Shown here: positions 44,002 through 53,562 of the stretch, piece after piece | Layout: each line of letters opens with the position of its first letter | How positions within the stretch are numbered: position 1 is the first letter of the stretch | NCBI RefSeq assembly: GCF_021228235.1 | Contig: NZ_JAJQRG010000003.1 | Location: 1-64,000 of the forward strand | Length of the DNA stretch: 64,000 nt | Direction: 5' to 3' | DNA from: Pseudophaeobacter flagellatus | GTDB lineage: Bacteria > Pseudomonadota > Alphaproteobacteria > Rhodobacterales > Rhodobacteraceae | The notes under the pieces: generated by a model | Databases searched by the model: none | The model's input: the letters and a program-made list of their open reading frames with translations, nothing else | What the model was told of the DNA's origin: nothing | Made by a program: the position numbers and the translations under genes

Positions 44002-44214
44002 CTATCTTTTGCGATCCTCCAGCGCGCTGTTGAACAGTCGCAGCCGGTGGCCGAGGTTTTCCTGGTCTGTCACGCTGTCGAAATTTTCAAACAGAAATGA
44101 CAGGGCTTCGCCGTCGTCCAGCCCTGCCTCGGATGCAAAACGTTTCAGCCGACGGTAGCCATCCTCTGTCATGGCGACGGGAAAGCGGCGGGTCAGGCGA
44201 AAACGTTTTGGCAT
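44002..44214 (-). CDS. Small conserved hypothetical protein, possibly DNA-binding
   Basis: The 70-residue basic protein starts at ATG 44214 behind GGAG. The N-terminal KRFRLTRRFPVAMTEDGYRR could form a ribbon-helix-helix strand plus helix, followed by an acidic helical tail. It lies between two acyl-CoA dehydrogenase genes on the same strand and is probably co-transcribed. No function is known to me. Confidence 0.6.
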   Translation of the reverse strand: MPKRFRLTRRFPVAMTEDGYRRLKRFASEAGLDDGEALSFLFENFDSVTDQENLGHRLRLFNSALEDRKR

Positions 44215-44303
44215 CGGGGGCTCCTTTTAGGTGGTGTCAGTGCCCCCGGGCTGGGATGGGCACCCCCTGACGTTGTTTGGGGAGGCCCGGTTTGTCATAT
44301 GGA

Positions 44304-46085
44304 TCAGAAGTTTGCCGCATCCAGGGCCATGACTGTATCGGCACCGGTTTCGATCCGGGCCAGATGCAGTTTGGTGGCGGGCAATCTTCGTGCCATATAG
44401 TACCGGCCGGTGGCGATTTTTGTCTCGTAGAACGCCGCGTCAGAGGCTCCAGCGTCAAGGCATTCCGTTGCGGCTTTGGCCATCTGCGCCCACATCAGGC
44501 CCAGGCAGACATGGCCGAACATATGCATGAAGTCAGTCGAGCCTGCGAGGGCATTATTGGGGTTCTTCATGCCGTTTTGCATAAAATACATGCTGGCGGC
44601 CTGCAGGTCCTTTGAGGCGGATTTCAGGGGCGCAATAAAGTCTTTGCTATAGGCTTCGTTCAGATCGGCGTTGTCCTTGCAGAAGGTTTTTACCAGCTCA
44701 AAGAAGGCCATCAGGTGCTTTCCGCCATCAACGGCCAGCTTGCGGCCGACCAGATCCAGCGCCTGAACGCCATTGGCGCCCTCATAGATCTGGGCGATAC
44801 GGGCGTCGCGGGTGTACTGGCTCATACCGTGTTCTTCGATATAGCCGTGGCCGCCAAAGACCTGCTGGGCCTTGACCGTCATGTCATAGCCTTCGTCGGT
44901 CAAGAAACCTTTGATCACCGGCGTCAGCAGCGAAATCAGCCCGTCGGCGTCCTTGTTGCCATCGCGGTGCGCTTGGTCGATCAGCCCCGCGCCCCAGAGC
45001 AGGAAGGCACGGCCGCCTTCAATAAAGCTTTTCTGGTCCATGAGAGAGCGCCGTATATCGGGGTGCACGATCAGCGGGTCGGCCGGGCCTTCGGGGTTCT
45101 TGGCACCGGTTACATCGCGGCCCTGCAGCCGGTCCTTGGCGTATACTACTGCATTCTGATAGGCGGCTTCGGCCTGGCTAACGCCCTGCATGCCAACGCC
45201 GATGCGGGCTTCGTTCATCATGGTGAACATGGCGCGCATGCCTTTGTGCAGATCCCCCAGCAGATAGCCGGTGGCCTCATCATAGTTCATCACGCAGGTT
45301 GAATTGCCGTGGATGCCCATTTTCTTTTCAATGTTGCCAACCGAAACGCCATTGCGCGCGCCGGGGGTACCATCCTCTTTGACCACGAATTTGGGCACGA
45401 TAAAGAGCGACACCCCCTTGATGCCCTCGGGGCCACCGGGGATTTTGGCCAGGACCAGGTGGATAATGTTGTCAGCCATGTCGTGATCACCAGCCGAGAT
45501 AAAGATCTTCTGGCCTGAGACCTTGTAGCTGCCATCATCCTGCGGTTCTGCCTTGGTGCGCATCAGGCCAAGATCGGTGCCGCAGTGCGGTTCGGTCAGG
45601 TTCATGGTGCCAGTCCATTCGCAAGAGACCATCTTGGGCAGGTAGGTGTCTTTTTGCTGATCGGTGCCATGTGCCAGGATCGCGGCGGCGGCCCCATGGG
45701 TCAGGCCCTGATACATCACAAAGGCCTGGTTGGCAGAGGAGAACATCTCGCCAACGGCGGTGCCCAGCACATAGGGCATGTTCTGGCCGCCATATTGTTC
45801 GGGCATGTCTAGCCCGGTCCAGCCGCCTTCCTTGACCTGTTCAAAGGCCGCCTTGAACCCGGTTGGGGTTGAAACCACGCCATTTTCCAGGCGGCAGCCT
45901 TCGGTGTCGCCCACGACGTTCAGCGGGTGCAATACCTCGGAACTGATCTTGCCGGCTTCTTCTAGGATGGCGGCAGTGAAGTCGCGTTCCAGATCGTCAT
46001 AGCCTGGGGTTGCGGCCTCAGAGACTTTCAAGACGTCATGCAGGATGAACTGGGTGTCTTTGGTGGGGGCTGAATAGACGGTCAT
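44304..46085 (-). CDS. Large acyl-CoA dehydrogenase (DmdC/AidB-like size class)
   Basis: The 593-residue protein starts at ATG 46085 ([10 protein letters not shown]); the longer frame has no homology. It keeps [32 protein letters not shown] and [16 protein letters not shown] with the catalytic Glu in YEG. The extra ~200 residues at the C-terminus match the acyl-CoA dehydrogenase subgroup that includes methylthiopropionyl-CoA dehydrogenase DmdC. Without a dmdD-like neighbour the substrate stays open. Two MerR genes lie upstream. Confidence 0.9.
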   Translation of the reverse strand: MTVYSAPTKDTQFILHDVLKVSEAATPGYDDLERDFTAAILEEAGKISSEVLHPLNVVGDTEGCRLENGVVSTPTGFKAAFEQVKEGGWTGLDMPEQYGGQNMPYVLGTAVGEMFSSANQAFVMYQGLTHGAAAAILAHGTDQQKDTYLPKMVSCEWTGTMNLTEPHCGTDLGLMRTKAEPQDDGSYKVSGQKIFISAGDHDMADNIIHLVLAKIPGGPEGIKGVSLFIVPKFVVKEDGTPGARNGVSVGNIEKKMGIHGNSTCVMNYDEATGYLLGDLHKGMRAMFTMMNEARIGVGMQGVSQAEAAYQNAVVYAKDRLQGRDVTGAKNPEGPADPLIVHPDIRRSLMDQKSFIEGGRAFLLWGAGLIDQAHRDGNKDADGLISLLTPVIKGFLTDEGYDMTVKAQQVFGGHGYIEEHGMSQYTRDARIAQIYEGANGVQALDLVGRKLAVDGGKHLMAFFELVKTFCKDNADLNEAYSKDFIAPLKSASKDLQAASMYFMQNGMKNPNNALAGSTDFMHMFGHVCLGLMWAQMAKAATECLDAGASDAAFYETKIATGRYYMARRLPATKLHLARIETGADTVMALDAANF

Positions 46086-46152
46086 TGCGGTCCTCGTTGG
46101 TGGCAGAGTTCGGGTCAAATAGGCCTGCCCGTGCAGGCTGGCGGGGGCGGCG

Positions 46153-46563
46153 CTACTCGGCGGCCTCCTGATCGGATTTCATCGAGGCGATGACTTTTTC
46201 GCCCCATTTCAACTGGTCCTGCAGCTCTTCGATGGCTTCGTTCAGCTCATCACGCTGACGCATCATATCGGCGAGTCGATCGCAGGCGATTTCATAGGTG
46301 CGCGACAGTTGGGTGATCTGTTGATCGCCAATGTGATACAGATCCAGTAGCTGGCGGATCTCTTCCAGGCTAAAGCCAAAGCGCTTGCCGCGCAGGATCA
46401 GCTTTAGCCGGGCACCGTCTCGTTTGGTGAACAGGCGTTTTTGCCCGTCGCGCTGGGGAAACAGCAGCTCTTTGGCCTCATAAAAGCGGAGGGTGCGGGG
46501 GGTCACGCCAAAGGCGTCGCACATTTCGCGGATCGATTTGGTCTCTTCGCTCATATCAGTCAT
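46153..46563 (-). CDS. MerR-family regulator (LiuR-like)
   Basis: The 136-residue protein starts at ATG 46563 (MTDMSEE); the longer frame is unsupported. It has a MerR winged helix ([21 protein letters not shown]), a wing region, and a long coiled-coil dimerisation helix ([19 protein letters not shown]). No metal-binding cysteines are present, as in LiuR-type regulators of branched-chain or fatty-acid oxidation. It is 67 bp upstream of the large acyl-CoA dehydrogenase gene and probably regulates the block. Confidence 0.9.
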   Translation of the reverse strand: MTDMSEETKSIREMCDAFGVTPRTLRFYEAKELLFPQRDGQKRLFTKRDGARLKLILRGKRFGFSLEEIRQLLDLYHIGDQQITQLSRTYEIACDRLADMMRQRDELNEAIEELQDQLKWGEKVIASMKSDQEAAE

Positions 46564-46991
46564 CGTCGTCACTCTTTGTCGGCGCCGGGCGGGCGGTGGT
46601 TTGCCTGTGCGGTCTTGGCCAGCGGATCGGTCCCGGGAAACGGGGGAAACCGGCAAGGCCTGCCTGACCAAGCTGGCCCGGGTTGCGGTGATTTACAACA
46701 TCTTCTTGACGTTGACGTAAGCCGAACGCCGCGTCACTTTCAAAGGTGACGTCACGGTCACCTGTCGTGACGCCCGCTCTGGTCGCGGACAGGTCCAGGG
46801 GTTGGCAGCGCGTTCCTTGATCTAGGTCGCCAATCGGCCATGACAAAGTAGCGCGCTGCCCCGATGGGGCGGCACGTTTTCCTGTGTCGGCATGTTGGAA
46901 AGGCCGCGCCGCAACCGGCGCAGGGCAGGGGGCGCAGATGGTCTGCTCTGCCGCGTCTGTTTGCGGTTCAGCCTTGGCAGGCGGCCGGGCG
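46564..46991. other. Intergenic region between the two MerR genes
   Basis: About 430 bp hold no supported gene. A 162-codon minus frame covers it but lacks domain similarity and a ribosome-binding site. It contains two operator-like sites (46706-46720 and 46745-46762). Confidence 0.45.
46706..46762. promoter_or_regulatory. Candidate MerR/LiuR operators
   Basis: TTGACGTTGACGTAA (46706-46720) resembles the TTGACGTTTACGTCAA-type LiuR box as I recall it. Nearby GGTGACGTCACGGTCACC (46745-46762) is an inverted repeat of GGTGAC/GTCACC. Both lie upstream of the first MerR gene. Binding is not demonstrated. Confidence 0.4.
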
Positions 46992-47366
46992 TCAGCTTTG
47001 CGACAGAAGACTTTTGGTGGTGGCGCGTAGGCTGCCCAGCTCATCCAGGGCCTCGTCCAGCTGTTCGCGTTGCTGCTGCAACTCGCCCATCTGGTGGTCA
47101 GCCATCTCTATGAAAGCCTGCATCTGGGCCTGGTTGCCTTCGTTTTCGTAGATCAGCAGCCATTGGCGGATCTCTTCCAACTGAAAGCCAAACCGGCGGC
47201 CGCGCAGAATCAGCTTCATCCGGGCACGCTCTCGGGCACCGTAAAACCGTGACCGCCCTTCGCGATCGGGTTTCAGCAGTTCAATATACTCATAATATCG
47301 CAAGGTTCGCGGCGTAACGTCAAAGGCTGCGCACATTTCCTTGAATGACAATCTTGCTTCGGTCAT
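46992..47366 (-). CDS. Second MerR-family regulator
   Basis: The 124-residue protein has the same layout as the other MerR gene: FKEMCAAFDVTPRTLRYYEYI as the DNA-binding helix pair, then a coiled-coil (MGELQQQREQLDEALDELG) without cysteines. The conserved [24 protein letters not shown] stretches show that the two are close paralogues. It is divergent from the thioesterase pair, with 127 bp between starts, so it may control them. Confidence 0.9.
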   Translation of the reverse strand: MTEARLSFKEMCAAFDVTPRTLRYYEYIELLKPDREGRSRFYGARERARMKLILRGRRFGFQLEEIRQWLLIYENEGNQAQMQAFIEMADHQMGELQQQREQLDEALDELGSLRATTKSLLSQS

Positions 47367-47493
47367 CCATCATCTCCCTTGCGCGCAACCTATGCACTTG
47401 AAATGACCTGTGCAACCTCCCTGCGTGTTGTGGGCTTGCTCTTTGTTTCGAGCAGGGCCACAAATGGGCCAAGTCAGGATAGGAAACAGCCAT

Positions 47494-47916
47494 ATGGCAG
47501 ACAAGACAGATCTCGCACGTCAGTTCATTCAGGCGATACCGCATGCCAAAGAGCTGGGGATGGTTCTGGAAGAAATTGGCGATGGAACTGCATGTATTTC
47601 AATGCCCTATGATGAAAAGCTTATCGGAGACCCGCAGAGCGGCGTCATCGCGGGCGGGGCGGTGTCGGCCTTGATGGATACCTGTTGTGGCGCTGCGGTG
47701 ATGTGTCACCCTGATGCGCCCGGCGGCACTGCAACCATTGATCTGCGCATCGATTACATGCGCGGTGCGACGCCGGGCCAAAGCATCACCACCCGCGCCA
47801 CCTGTCATCACATCACCCGCAGCGTTGCTTTTGTGCGGGCGGTGGCCAGCGATGACGATACCGATCGCCCGGTCGCAACCGCCGCTGGCGCCTTTACAGT
47901 GGAGAGTGGATTTTGA
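47494..47916 (+). CDS. PaaI-family hotdog thioesterase
   Basis: The 140-residue protein starts at ATG 47494 after AGGAAA; the longer frame is not homologous. It has the hotdog-fold motif VIAGGAVSALMDTCCGAAV (the catalytic Asp lies in MDT), then TIDLRIDYMRGATPG. It hydrolyses acyl- or aryl-CoA thioesters. It is coupled to a second thioesterase (TTGA overlap) and sits beside fatty-acid oxidation genes. Confidence 0.9.
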   Translation: MADKTDLARQFIQAIPHAKELGMVLEEIGDGTACISMPYDEKLIGDPQSGVIAGGAVSALMDTCCGAAVMCHPDAPGGTATIDLRIDYMRGATPGQSITTRATCHHITRSVAFVRAVASDDDTDRPVATAAGAFTVESGF

Positions 47917-48431
47917 AGCGCCCCCGTCCAGAACCAATCCAGGTGGTCAAGCAGCGCCGCGATGCGGCGCTGAATGCTCTGCTCGACTCGGTGCCCTATA
48001 TCCGCTTTCTCAATGTCAGCTTTGATCGCCGTGGTGATGAGCTGACGGCGCAGCTGAACTTTAACGACAAACACATCGGCAATCCGTTTTTGCCTGCCAT
48101 TCATGGTGGGGTGACGGCGGCCTTTCTGGAGATCACCGCCACGGTCTCTCTGAATTGGTCGCAGATCTGGGGCAGCATTGAAAGCGGTGCCTTGGATCCC
48201 GAAGACATGGCAAAGGGTATCCTGCCGCGCCAACCTAAAACCATTGATTTTTCCGTGGACTACCTGCGCTCTGGCCTGCCGCGCGATGCCTATGCCCGCG
48301 CCACGATCAGCCGCGCCGGACGGCGCTATGCCTCTGTCCATGTCGAGGCCTGGCAGGATCACAAAGACAAGCTGTTTGCCCAGGCCACCGGCCATTTTCT
48401 GATGCCACAAGAGAAAGCGGCCAAAAGCTGA
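47913..48431 (+). CDS. Second PaaI-like thioesterase, TTG start
   Basis: The 172-residue hotdog protein has FLPAIHGGVTAAFLEITATV (HGG plus acidic residue) and KTIDFSVDYLRSGLPRDAYA. The start is TTG 47913, overlapping the upstream stop, which implies coupled translation. The pair may form a heteromeric enzyme or provide different chain-length preferences. Confidence 0.88.
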   Translation: MKRPRPEPIQVVKQRRDAALNALLDSVPYIRFLNVSFDRRGDELTAQLNFNDKHIGNPFLPAIHGGVTAAFLEITATVSLNWSQIWGSIESGALDPEDMAKGILPRQPKTIDFSVDYLRSGLPRDAYARATISRAGRRYASVHVEAWQDHKDKLFAQATGHFLMPQEKAAKS

Positions 48432-48515
48432 CGCCTGGGGTCAAGTGCGCAGCACGTCCGGCTTGTTGGGTGGTGTCGCGCGTGACCTTACATATGACAA
48501 GAAGGTGCCCGCGAG

Positions 48516-49856
48516 ATGGGTTTGCAACAGGATGACATCACCCATGCGCGGGTGCTGAAAATTGCCCTGCCGATTGTGCTGTCCAATGCCACGGTGCCTA
48601 TTCTGGGCGCGGTGGATACCGGCGTTGTCGGGCAGATGGGGCAGGCGGCGCCTATTGGCGCGGTGGGAATTGGCGCGGTTATTCTGGCGACGCTTTATTT
48701 CATTTTCGGCTTTCTGCGCATGGGCACCACTGGCCTGGTGGCGCAGGCGCGCGGTGCCGGGGACACGGCGGAAACCGGCGCTTTGTTGATGCGCGGCGTC
48801 CTGCTGGCTGCGCTTGCCGGGATCACCTTTGTTTCGCTGCAGGGCCTGGTGTTCTGGGGGGCTTTTGCCCTGGCCCCCACCAGTGCCGAGGTTGAAACCC
48901 TGGCGCGCGATTATCTGCAGATCCGCATCTGGGGTGCGCCCGCGACCATTGCGCTCTTTGCGGTGACGGGCTGGCTGATCGCGATGGAAAATACCCGCGG
49001 GGTCTTTGTGCTGCAGATCTGGATGAATGGGATCAATATAGCCTTGGATCTGTGGTTTGTACTGGGGCTGGACTGGGGCGTCGAAGGCGTCGCTCTTGCC
49101 ACCCTGATTGCCGAATGGAGCGGCCTGGCGCTGGGGCTTTGGCTGTGTCGTGCGGCCTTTGCCGGGCGGCAATGGTGCGATTGGCCAAGGGTGTTTGACC
49201 CGGTGCGGATCCGGCGGATGGCGCAGGTCAATGGTGATATCATGGTACGCTCGGTGCTGCTGACCGGGTCTTTCACCTGTTTTATGTTTGTGGGGGCCAA
49301 ATTTGGCGATGTTACGCTGGCAGCCAATCAGGTGCTGCTGCAGTTCGTCGAGATCACGGCCTTTGCGTTAGATGGTTTTGCCTTTTCCGCCGAGGCGTTG
49401 GTGGGTGGTGCCATTGGCGCAAAGAACCGGGGCAACCTGCGTCGCGCCGCCTGGATTTCCAGCCAATGGGGGATTGTCTGCGCTGTATTGCTGAGCGCCG
49501 GTTTTTTTCTGGGCGGTCCCTATCTGATTGACCTGATGGCCACCGCCCCCGAGGTCAGAGCCGAGGGGCGTAGCTATCTGATCTGGGCCGCGCTGCTGCC
49601 ACTGATTTCGGTGGCAAGCTACATGTATGACGGCATCTATATCGGCGCGACCTGGACGGGGGATATGCGCCGGGCGATGGTGCAATCGGTGGCGATTTTT
49701 CTCGTGGTGCTGCTGGTGCTGGTGCCGATCTGGGGCAATCATGGGCTCTGGGCGGCGCTTTTGGTATTGAACTGTGCCCGCGCTGTGACACTGGGGCTGC
49801 GCTATCCTCGGCTAGAGGCCAGCGTGGCGTCATCCCAGCAAGGCGCGGTCGCCTAG
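48516..49856 (+). CDS. MATE-family efflux transporter
   Basis: The 446-residue protein has twelve predicted membrane helices. The N-terminal segment LKIALPIVLSNATVPILGAVDTGVVG is shortened here to its hallmark PIVLSNATVPILG. AEALVGGAIGAKN marks the second lobe. DinF-like MATE pumps export drugs or metabolites with Na+ or H+. It follows the thioesterases on the same strand, and its end overlaps the convergent arsC-like gene by 4 nt. Confidence 0.92.
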   Translation: MGLQQDDITHARVLKIALPIVLSNATVPILGAVDTGVVGQMGQAAPIGAVGIGAVILATLYFIFGFLRMGTTGLVAQARGAGDTAETGALLMRGVLLAALAGITFVSLQGLVFWGAFALAPTSAEVETLARDYLQIRIWGAPATIALFAVTGWLIAMENTRGVFVLQIWMNGINIALDLWFVLGLDWGVEGVALATLIAEWSGLALGLWLCRAAFAGRQWCDWPRVFDPVRIRRMAQVNGDIMVRSVLLTGSFTCFMFVGAKFGDVTLAANQVLLQFVEITAFALDGFAFSAEALVGGAIGAKNRGNLRRAAWISSQWGIVCAVLLSAGFFLGGPYLIDLMATAPEVRAEGRSYLIWAALLPLISVASYMYDGIYIGATWTGDMRRAMVQSVAIFLVVLLVLVPIWGNHGLWAALLVLNCARAVTLGLRYPRLEASVASSQQGAVA

Positions 49857-50209
49857 AGCAGCAGCTCCAGTGCTTCGGTTGGGCGGCCAATCACCACCTG
49901 TTCGATTACGTCGCCATCCTGCTTGATCGCAATTGGCCGTTCGATCAGGATGGGATGTGTCTGCATGGCCGCCAGCAGGTCTGCTGCGGGGCTGTCCTTG
50001 CTCAGGCCCAGCTCTTTGAAGACCTTTTCGCCCGTTCGCATCATTTCGATCACCGTTCCCCCAAGGGCGGCGTGCAGCGCCTGCAGCTCTGCCGACCTTG
50101 GCGGATCTTGCAGATAGAGCCGCACCTCTGGCGTGATCCCCCGGCTTTCAAGCAGCGCAAGACCTGCGCGCGATTTAGAGCAGCGTGGATTGTGCCAATA
50201 GCTGATCAT
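49853..50209 (-). CDS. arsC: Arsenate reductase (ArsC, glutaredoxin-coupled type)
   Basis: The 118-residue protein starts at ATG 50209, overlapping the pyrD stop (ATGA). It has the active-site Cys10 in HNPRCSKSR and downstream arginines in MMRTGEK, IERPIAI and IGRPTE, matching the ArsC/YffB class. The enzyme reduces arsenate with glutathione/glutaredoxin. No other ars genes are nearby, so a generic Spx/ArsC-like role is possible. Confidence 0.85.
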   Translation of the reverse strand: MISYWHNPRCSKSRAGLALLESRGITPEVRLYLQDPPRSAELQALHAALGGTVIEMMRTGEKVFKELGLSKDSPAADLLAAMQTHPILIERPIAIKQDGDVIEQVVIGRPTEALELLL

Positions 50210-51264
50210 AGCCATTCCCCCCGTTTGCAGCCCACGGCGGCAGCGACAGAGGCAAACCCGTCGCGCACCAGCAGGTCATCCAGCCCGCGCGCGATATCGC
50301 CCGCCAGTGAAATCCCACCAAAAACCATCGCCGTATAGAGCTGGACAGCAGAGGCACCGGCGCAGATCTTGGCATAGGCCTGTTCGGCACTGCCGATGCC
50401 GCCAACGCCAATCAGCGGCACCTGACCCTGCAGTAGATCAGAAAGCTGGGCCAAGACGCGGGTTGAGGCTTCAAATAGCGGCGCGCCGGACAGCCCGCCG
50501 GCCTCGGCCCGGTGCGGGCTTTGCAGCCCCTCGCGCGACAGGGTGGTATTGGTGGCAATCACGCCGTCGATGCCGGTGTCCAGCGCCACGGCTGCAATGT
50601 CTTCGATGGCGGCACGATCTAGATCGGGGGCGATTTTCAGGAAGATCGGCACCCGGCGACCCAGGCTGTCGCGGGTTTCGATCACCCCGTTCAACAGCGC
50701 CGAAAGTGCTGCCTTGCCCTGCAGATCCCGCAGCTTTTCGGTGTTGGGCGAAGACACATTGACCGTGGCAAAATCCAGAGAAGCGCCACAGCGCGCCAGC
50801 ACTTTGGCAAAATCGGCTGCCCGGTCGTCGCTGTCCTTGTTGGCACCAAGGTTCAGGCCAATCACGCCTGTTTTGGGTCGGTTCGCCAGCCGCTCTGCAA
50901 TCACCTCCATACCGTCGTTGTTAAAGCCAAAGCGATTGATCGCAGCGCGGTCTTCGCTCAGCCGGAACAGGCGTGGCTTGGGGTTGCCAGGCTGCGGGCG
51001 CGGGGTGGCAGCGCCGACCTCGATAAAGCCGAACCCGGCCTGGGTCAGCGGCGCCAGGGCCTCGGCGTTTTTGTCAAAGCCTGCGGCCAGCCCCACCGGA
51101 TTGTCCAGCGCGATGCCCGCGATGTCACATTTCAACCGGGGGGATCGTACCGGGCCGGGGCAGGGGGCCAGCCCCGTTGTCAGCGCCTTGATCGACAGCC
51201 CGTGCGCCACTTCCGGATCCAGCTTGTGCAGCGCCTTGAGCGCAAGTTTTTCAGTCAGTTTCAT
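50206..51264 (-). CDS. pyrD: Dihydroorotate dehydrogenase (quinone, class 2)
   Basis: The 352-residue flavoenzyme oxidises dihydroorotate to orotate in pyrimidine synthesis, passing electrons to quinone. The N-terminal helical membrane-association segment (about 1-40) marks class 2. [16 protein letters not shown] and [16 protein letters not shown] (catalytic Ser region) and [17 protein letters not shown] (FMN phosphate) are intact. It is coupled to arsC downstream and follows a DUF952 gene. Confidence 0.96.
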   Translation of the reverse strand: MKLTEKLALKALHKLDPEVAHGLSIKALTTGLAPCPGPVRSPRLKCDIAGIALDNPVGLAAGFDKNAEALAPLTQAGFGFIEVGAATPRPQPGNPKPRLFRLSEDRAAINRFGFNNDGMEVIAERLANRPKTGVIGLNLGANKDSDDRAADFAKVLARCGASLDFATVNVSSPNTEKLRDLQGKAALSALLNGVIETRDSLGRRVPIFLKIAPDLDRAAIEDIAAVALDTGIDGVIATNTTLSREGLQSPHRAEAGGLSGAPLFEASTRVLAQLSDLLQGQVPLIGVGGIGSAEQAYAKICAGASAVQLYTAMVFGGISLAGDIARGLDDLLVRDGFASVAAAVGCKRGEWL

Positions 51265-51276
51265 GGATTGGGGTGC

Positions 51277-51615
51277 TCATGTCATGGCTTGGGGAAAGCG
51301 ATGTATACCGTCGATCAGCGGCAGGGGTTTGGCCCAGATCACCTCTGACAGGTGCATCTTGCGGTAGAGATGCGGGAAATCGTCACCGCCGCGCGAGACC
51401 TCCCATTTCAGCGCCTCCCCCAGCGCTTCTGTATCCAGTGCAAGCAGCCAGAGCCCATCGACACCGGCAAAATGCTTGGCAGCAGTCTCGGTCGCTTGCA
51501 GCGCGGTGGAGAAGTGAATGAAACCATCGCTCAGGTCGATGGGCGCGCCAAGGGTTTTGCCTTGGGACTGGAAGGCCGACCATTCATCGGCGCGGAGGAT
51601 TTTATAGATCAGCAT
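51277..51615 (-). CDS. DUF952-family protein
   Basis: The 112-residue protein has the family hallmarks IYKILRADEW, DGFIHFSTALQ and FPHLYRKM. Its function is unknown. The ADP-ribosyltransferase-like fold has been suggested for relatives, but I cannot verify that here. It lies 12 bp upstream of pyrD on the same strand and may be co-transcribed. Confidence 0.88.
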   Translation of the reverse strand: MLIYKILRADEWSAFQSQGKTLGAPIDLSDGFIHFSTALQATETAAKHFAGVDGLWLLALDTEALGEALKWEVSRGGDDFPHLYRKMHLSEVIWAKPLPLIDGIHRFPQAMT

Positions 51616-51840
51616 GGCGATCTGATGCCCCGCGCCGTCGTTGGAATCAAGCCCGAAGCGACAGATCCGGGTGCAGTAATCCGCCGCAGATCACCCGGCA
51701 AGCGCGGCGCAAATCGCGCTAAACGTGCAAATATCGTGCCGAATGCTGCCTAAGGGCCGGGCCGGGCGTTATTCCCCTTTGACTGGTTGATGCTTTGATC
51801 GCACCATTGCGGGCAAAGAATAACAACGGGAGCGATACTG

Positions 51841-53418
51841 ATGATGACGCGAATTTTGACCTCGGTCGCGGCCTTGGGCCTGACGGCTGGCATGGCGGCG
51901 GCAGAGTATAAACTGACCATTCTGCACACCAATGACTTCCACGCGCGCTTTGAACCGATCAGCAAATATGACAGTGGCTGCCGCGAGGGCGACAACGCCG
52001 AGGGCAAGTGCTTTGGCGGATCGGCACGTTTGGTCACGGCCCTGGCCGCAGCGCGTGAACGGGCCGGGAATGCGATCTTGGTGGATGGTGGCGATCAGTT
52101 CCAGGGCTCGCTGTTTTATACCTACTACAAGGGCAAGGTCGCAGCCGAGATGATGAACAAGCTCGGCTATGACGGGATGACCGTTGGCAACCACGAATTT
52201 GACGATGGCCCCGAGGTCCTGCGCGGGTTCATGGATGCGGTAGAGTTCCCGGTGCTGATGTCCAATGCGGATGTCTCGGCGGAACCTGCCCTGGCGGATG
52301 TCTTGCAAAAATCCACGGTGATTGAACGCGGCGGCGAAAAGATCGGTCTGATTGGTCTGACCCCGGAAGACACCCATGATCTGGCCAGCCCTGGTGCGAA
52401 TATTTCGTTCTCTGATCCGGTGGCTGCCGTGCAGGGAGAGGTCGACCGGCTGACAGAGATGGGCGTCAACAAGATTATCGTGCTCAGCCATTCTGGCTAT
52501 AAAGTGGATCAGGTCGTGGCGGCGGGAACCACTGGGGTGGATGTGATTGTTGGCGGGCATTCAAATACTTATCTGTCCAATACATCCGAAGATGCGGTTG
52601 GTCCCTATCCTACCATGGTCAATGATGTGGCCATTGTGCAGGCCTATGCTTATGGCAAATTCCTGGGCGAGCTGAACGTCACCTTTGACGAGGCCGGAAC
52701 TGTGACCGAGGCAGCAGGCGAGCCGCTGATCATGGATGGCAATGTGGCCGAGGACAGCGATACCCTGGCGCGCATTGCCGAGCTGGCACAGCCGCTGGAT
52801 GAGATCCGCAATAAGGTCGTGGCCGAGGCCGCCAGCGCGGTGGAAGGTGATCGCACCATCTGCCGTATCCAGGAATGCGAGATGGGGAATCTGGTGGCGG
52901 ATGCCATGCTGGATCGGGTCAAGGACCAGGGCGTGACCATCGCCATTGCCAATTCCGGCGGCATTCGCGCCAGCCTGGAACCCGGCGCTGTCACCATGGG
53001 CGAGGTGCTGACGGTGCTGCCGTTCCAGAATACGCTGTCCACCTTTGAAATCACTGGCGCCGGGCTGGTTGCAGCCCTTGAAAATGGCGTCAGTCAGGTG
53101 GAAGAGGTCAAAGGCCGCTTTCCTCAGGTTGCCGGGCTGAAGTTCAGCTGGGATGGCAGTGTCGCGGCCAATGAGGGCCGGGTGCAAGAGGTTCAGGTCG
53201 CAAGCGATCAGGGCTTTGTGCCGCTTGATCCGGCCAAGACCTATCTGGTGGTGACCAATAACTATGTGCGTAATGGCGGTGACGGCTACAAGATCTTTGC
53301 CGGCGACGACAAGAACGCCTATGATTTTGGTCCCGATCTTGCCGATGTACTGGCCGAATACCTGGCAGATCAGGGGGCCTATCAGGCCTATACCGATGGG
53401 CGTATTTCGCAGAAATAG
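51841..53418 (+). CDS. Periplasmic 5'-nucleotidase/metallophosphatase (UshA-like)
   Basis: The 525-residue protein has a signal peptide ending near AAAE (about 20). The metal sites are LTILHTNDFHARFEP, VDGGDQFQGS, VGNHEFDDG and IVLSHSGYKVD. A C-terminal nucleotide-specificity domain contains NSGGIRASL and VTNNYVRNGGDGY. It hydrolyses extracellular nucleotides to nucleosides, which the cdd-deo-upp operon could use. A GGGAG site precedes the start and a terminator follows. Confidence 0.93.
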   Translation: MMTRILTSVAALGLTAGMAAAEYKLTILHTNDFHARFEPISKYDSGCREGDNAEGKCFGGSARLVTALAAARERAGNAILVDGGDQFQGSLFYTYYKGKVAAEMMNKLGYDGMTVGNHEFDDGPEVLRGFMDAVEFPVLMSNADVSAEPALADVLQKSTVIERGGEKIGLIGLTPEDTHDLASPGANISFSDPVAAVQGEVDRLTEMGVNKIIVLSHSGYKVDQVVAAGTTGVDVIVGGHSNTYLSNTSEDAVGPYPTMVNDVAIVQAYAYGKFLGELNVTFDEAGTVTEAAGEPLIMDGNVAEDSDTLARIAELAQPLDEIRNKVVAEAASAVEGDRTICRIQECEMGNLVADAMLDRVKDQGVTIAIANSGGIRASLEPGAVTMGEVLTVLPFQNTLSTFEITGAGLVAALENGVSQVEEVKGRFPQVAGLKFSWDGSVAANEGRVQEVQVASDQGFVPLDPAKTYLVVTNNYVRNGGDGYKIFAGDDKNAYDFGPDLADVLAEYLADQGAYQAYTDGRISQK

Positions 53419-53419
53419 C

Positions 53420-53435
53420 GTTTCGCGCGCGAAAC
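53420..53435. repeat. Perfect 16-bp palindrome after the nucleotidase gene
   Basis: GTTTCGCGCGCGAAAC starts 2 bp past the stop codon. Its role is unknown, possibly part of the end structure of the message. Confidence 0.4.
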
Positions 53436-53452
53436 AGTTGCCTCACCCCCAT

Positions 53453-53491
53453 ATGCCCCGCCACTGTCTTGGACTGGCGGGGCATTCTTTT
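53453..53491 (+). terminator. Intrinsic terminator after the 5'-nucleotidase
   Basis: ATGCCCCGCCA pairs perfectly with TGGCGGGGCAT over 11 bp with an 11-nt loop. It is followed by TCTTTT. Confidence 0.85.
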
Positions 53492-53562
53492 GTGGCGGGT
53501 GCGACAGTCTGCGTGCGAAATCTCTCTTTTATTCAGCCCGTTCAAAGGGTAGGTCAGACAGC

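Noticed and set aside
32888-46085. A DMSP demethylation (dmdBCD) operon
   Set aside because: The acyl-CoA ligase and large dehydrogenase resemble DmdB and DmdC in type, but they are over 9 kb apart, no dmdD-like gene is present, and the substrate cannot be told from sequence.
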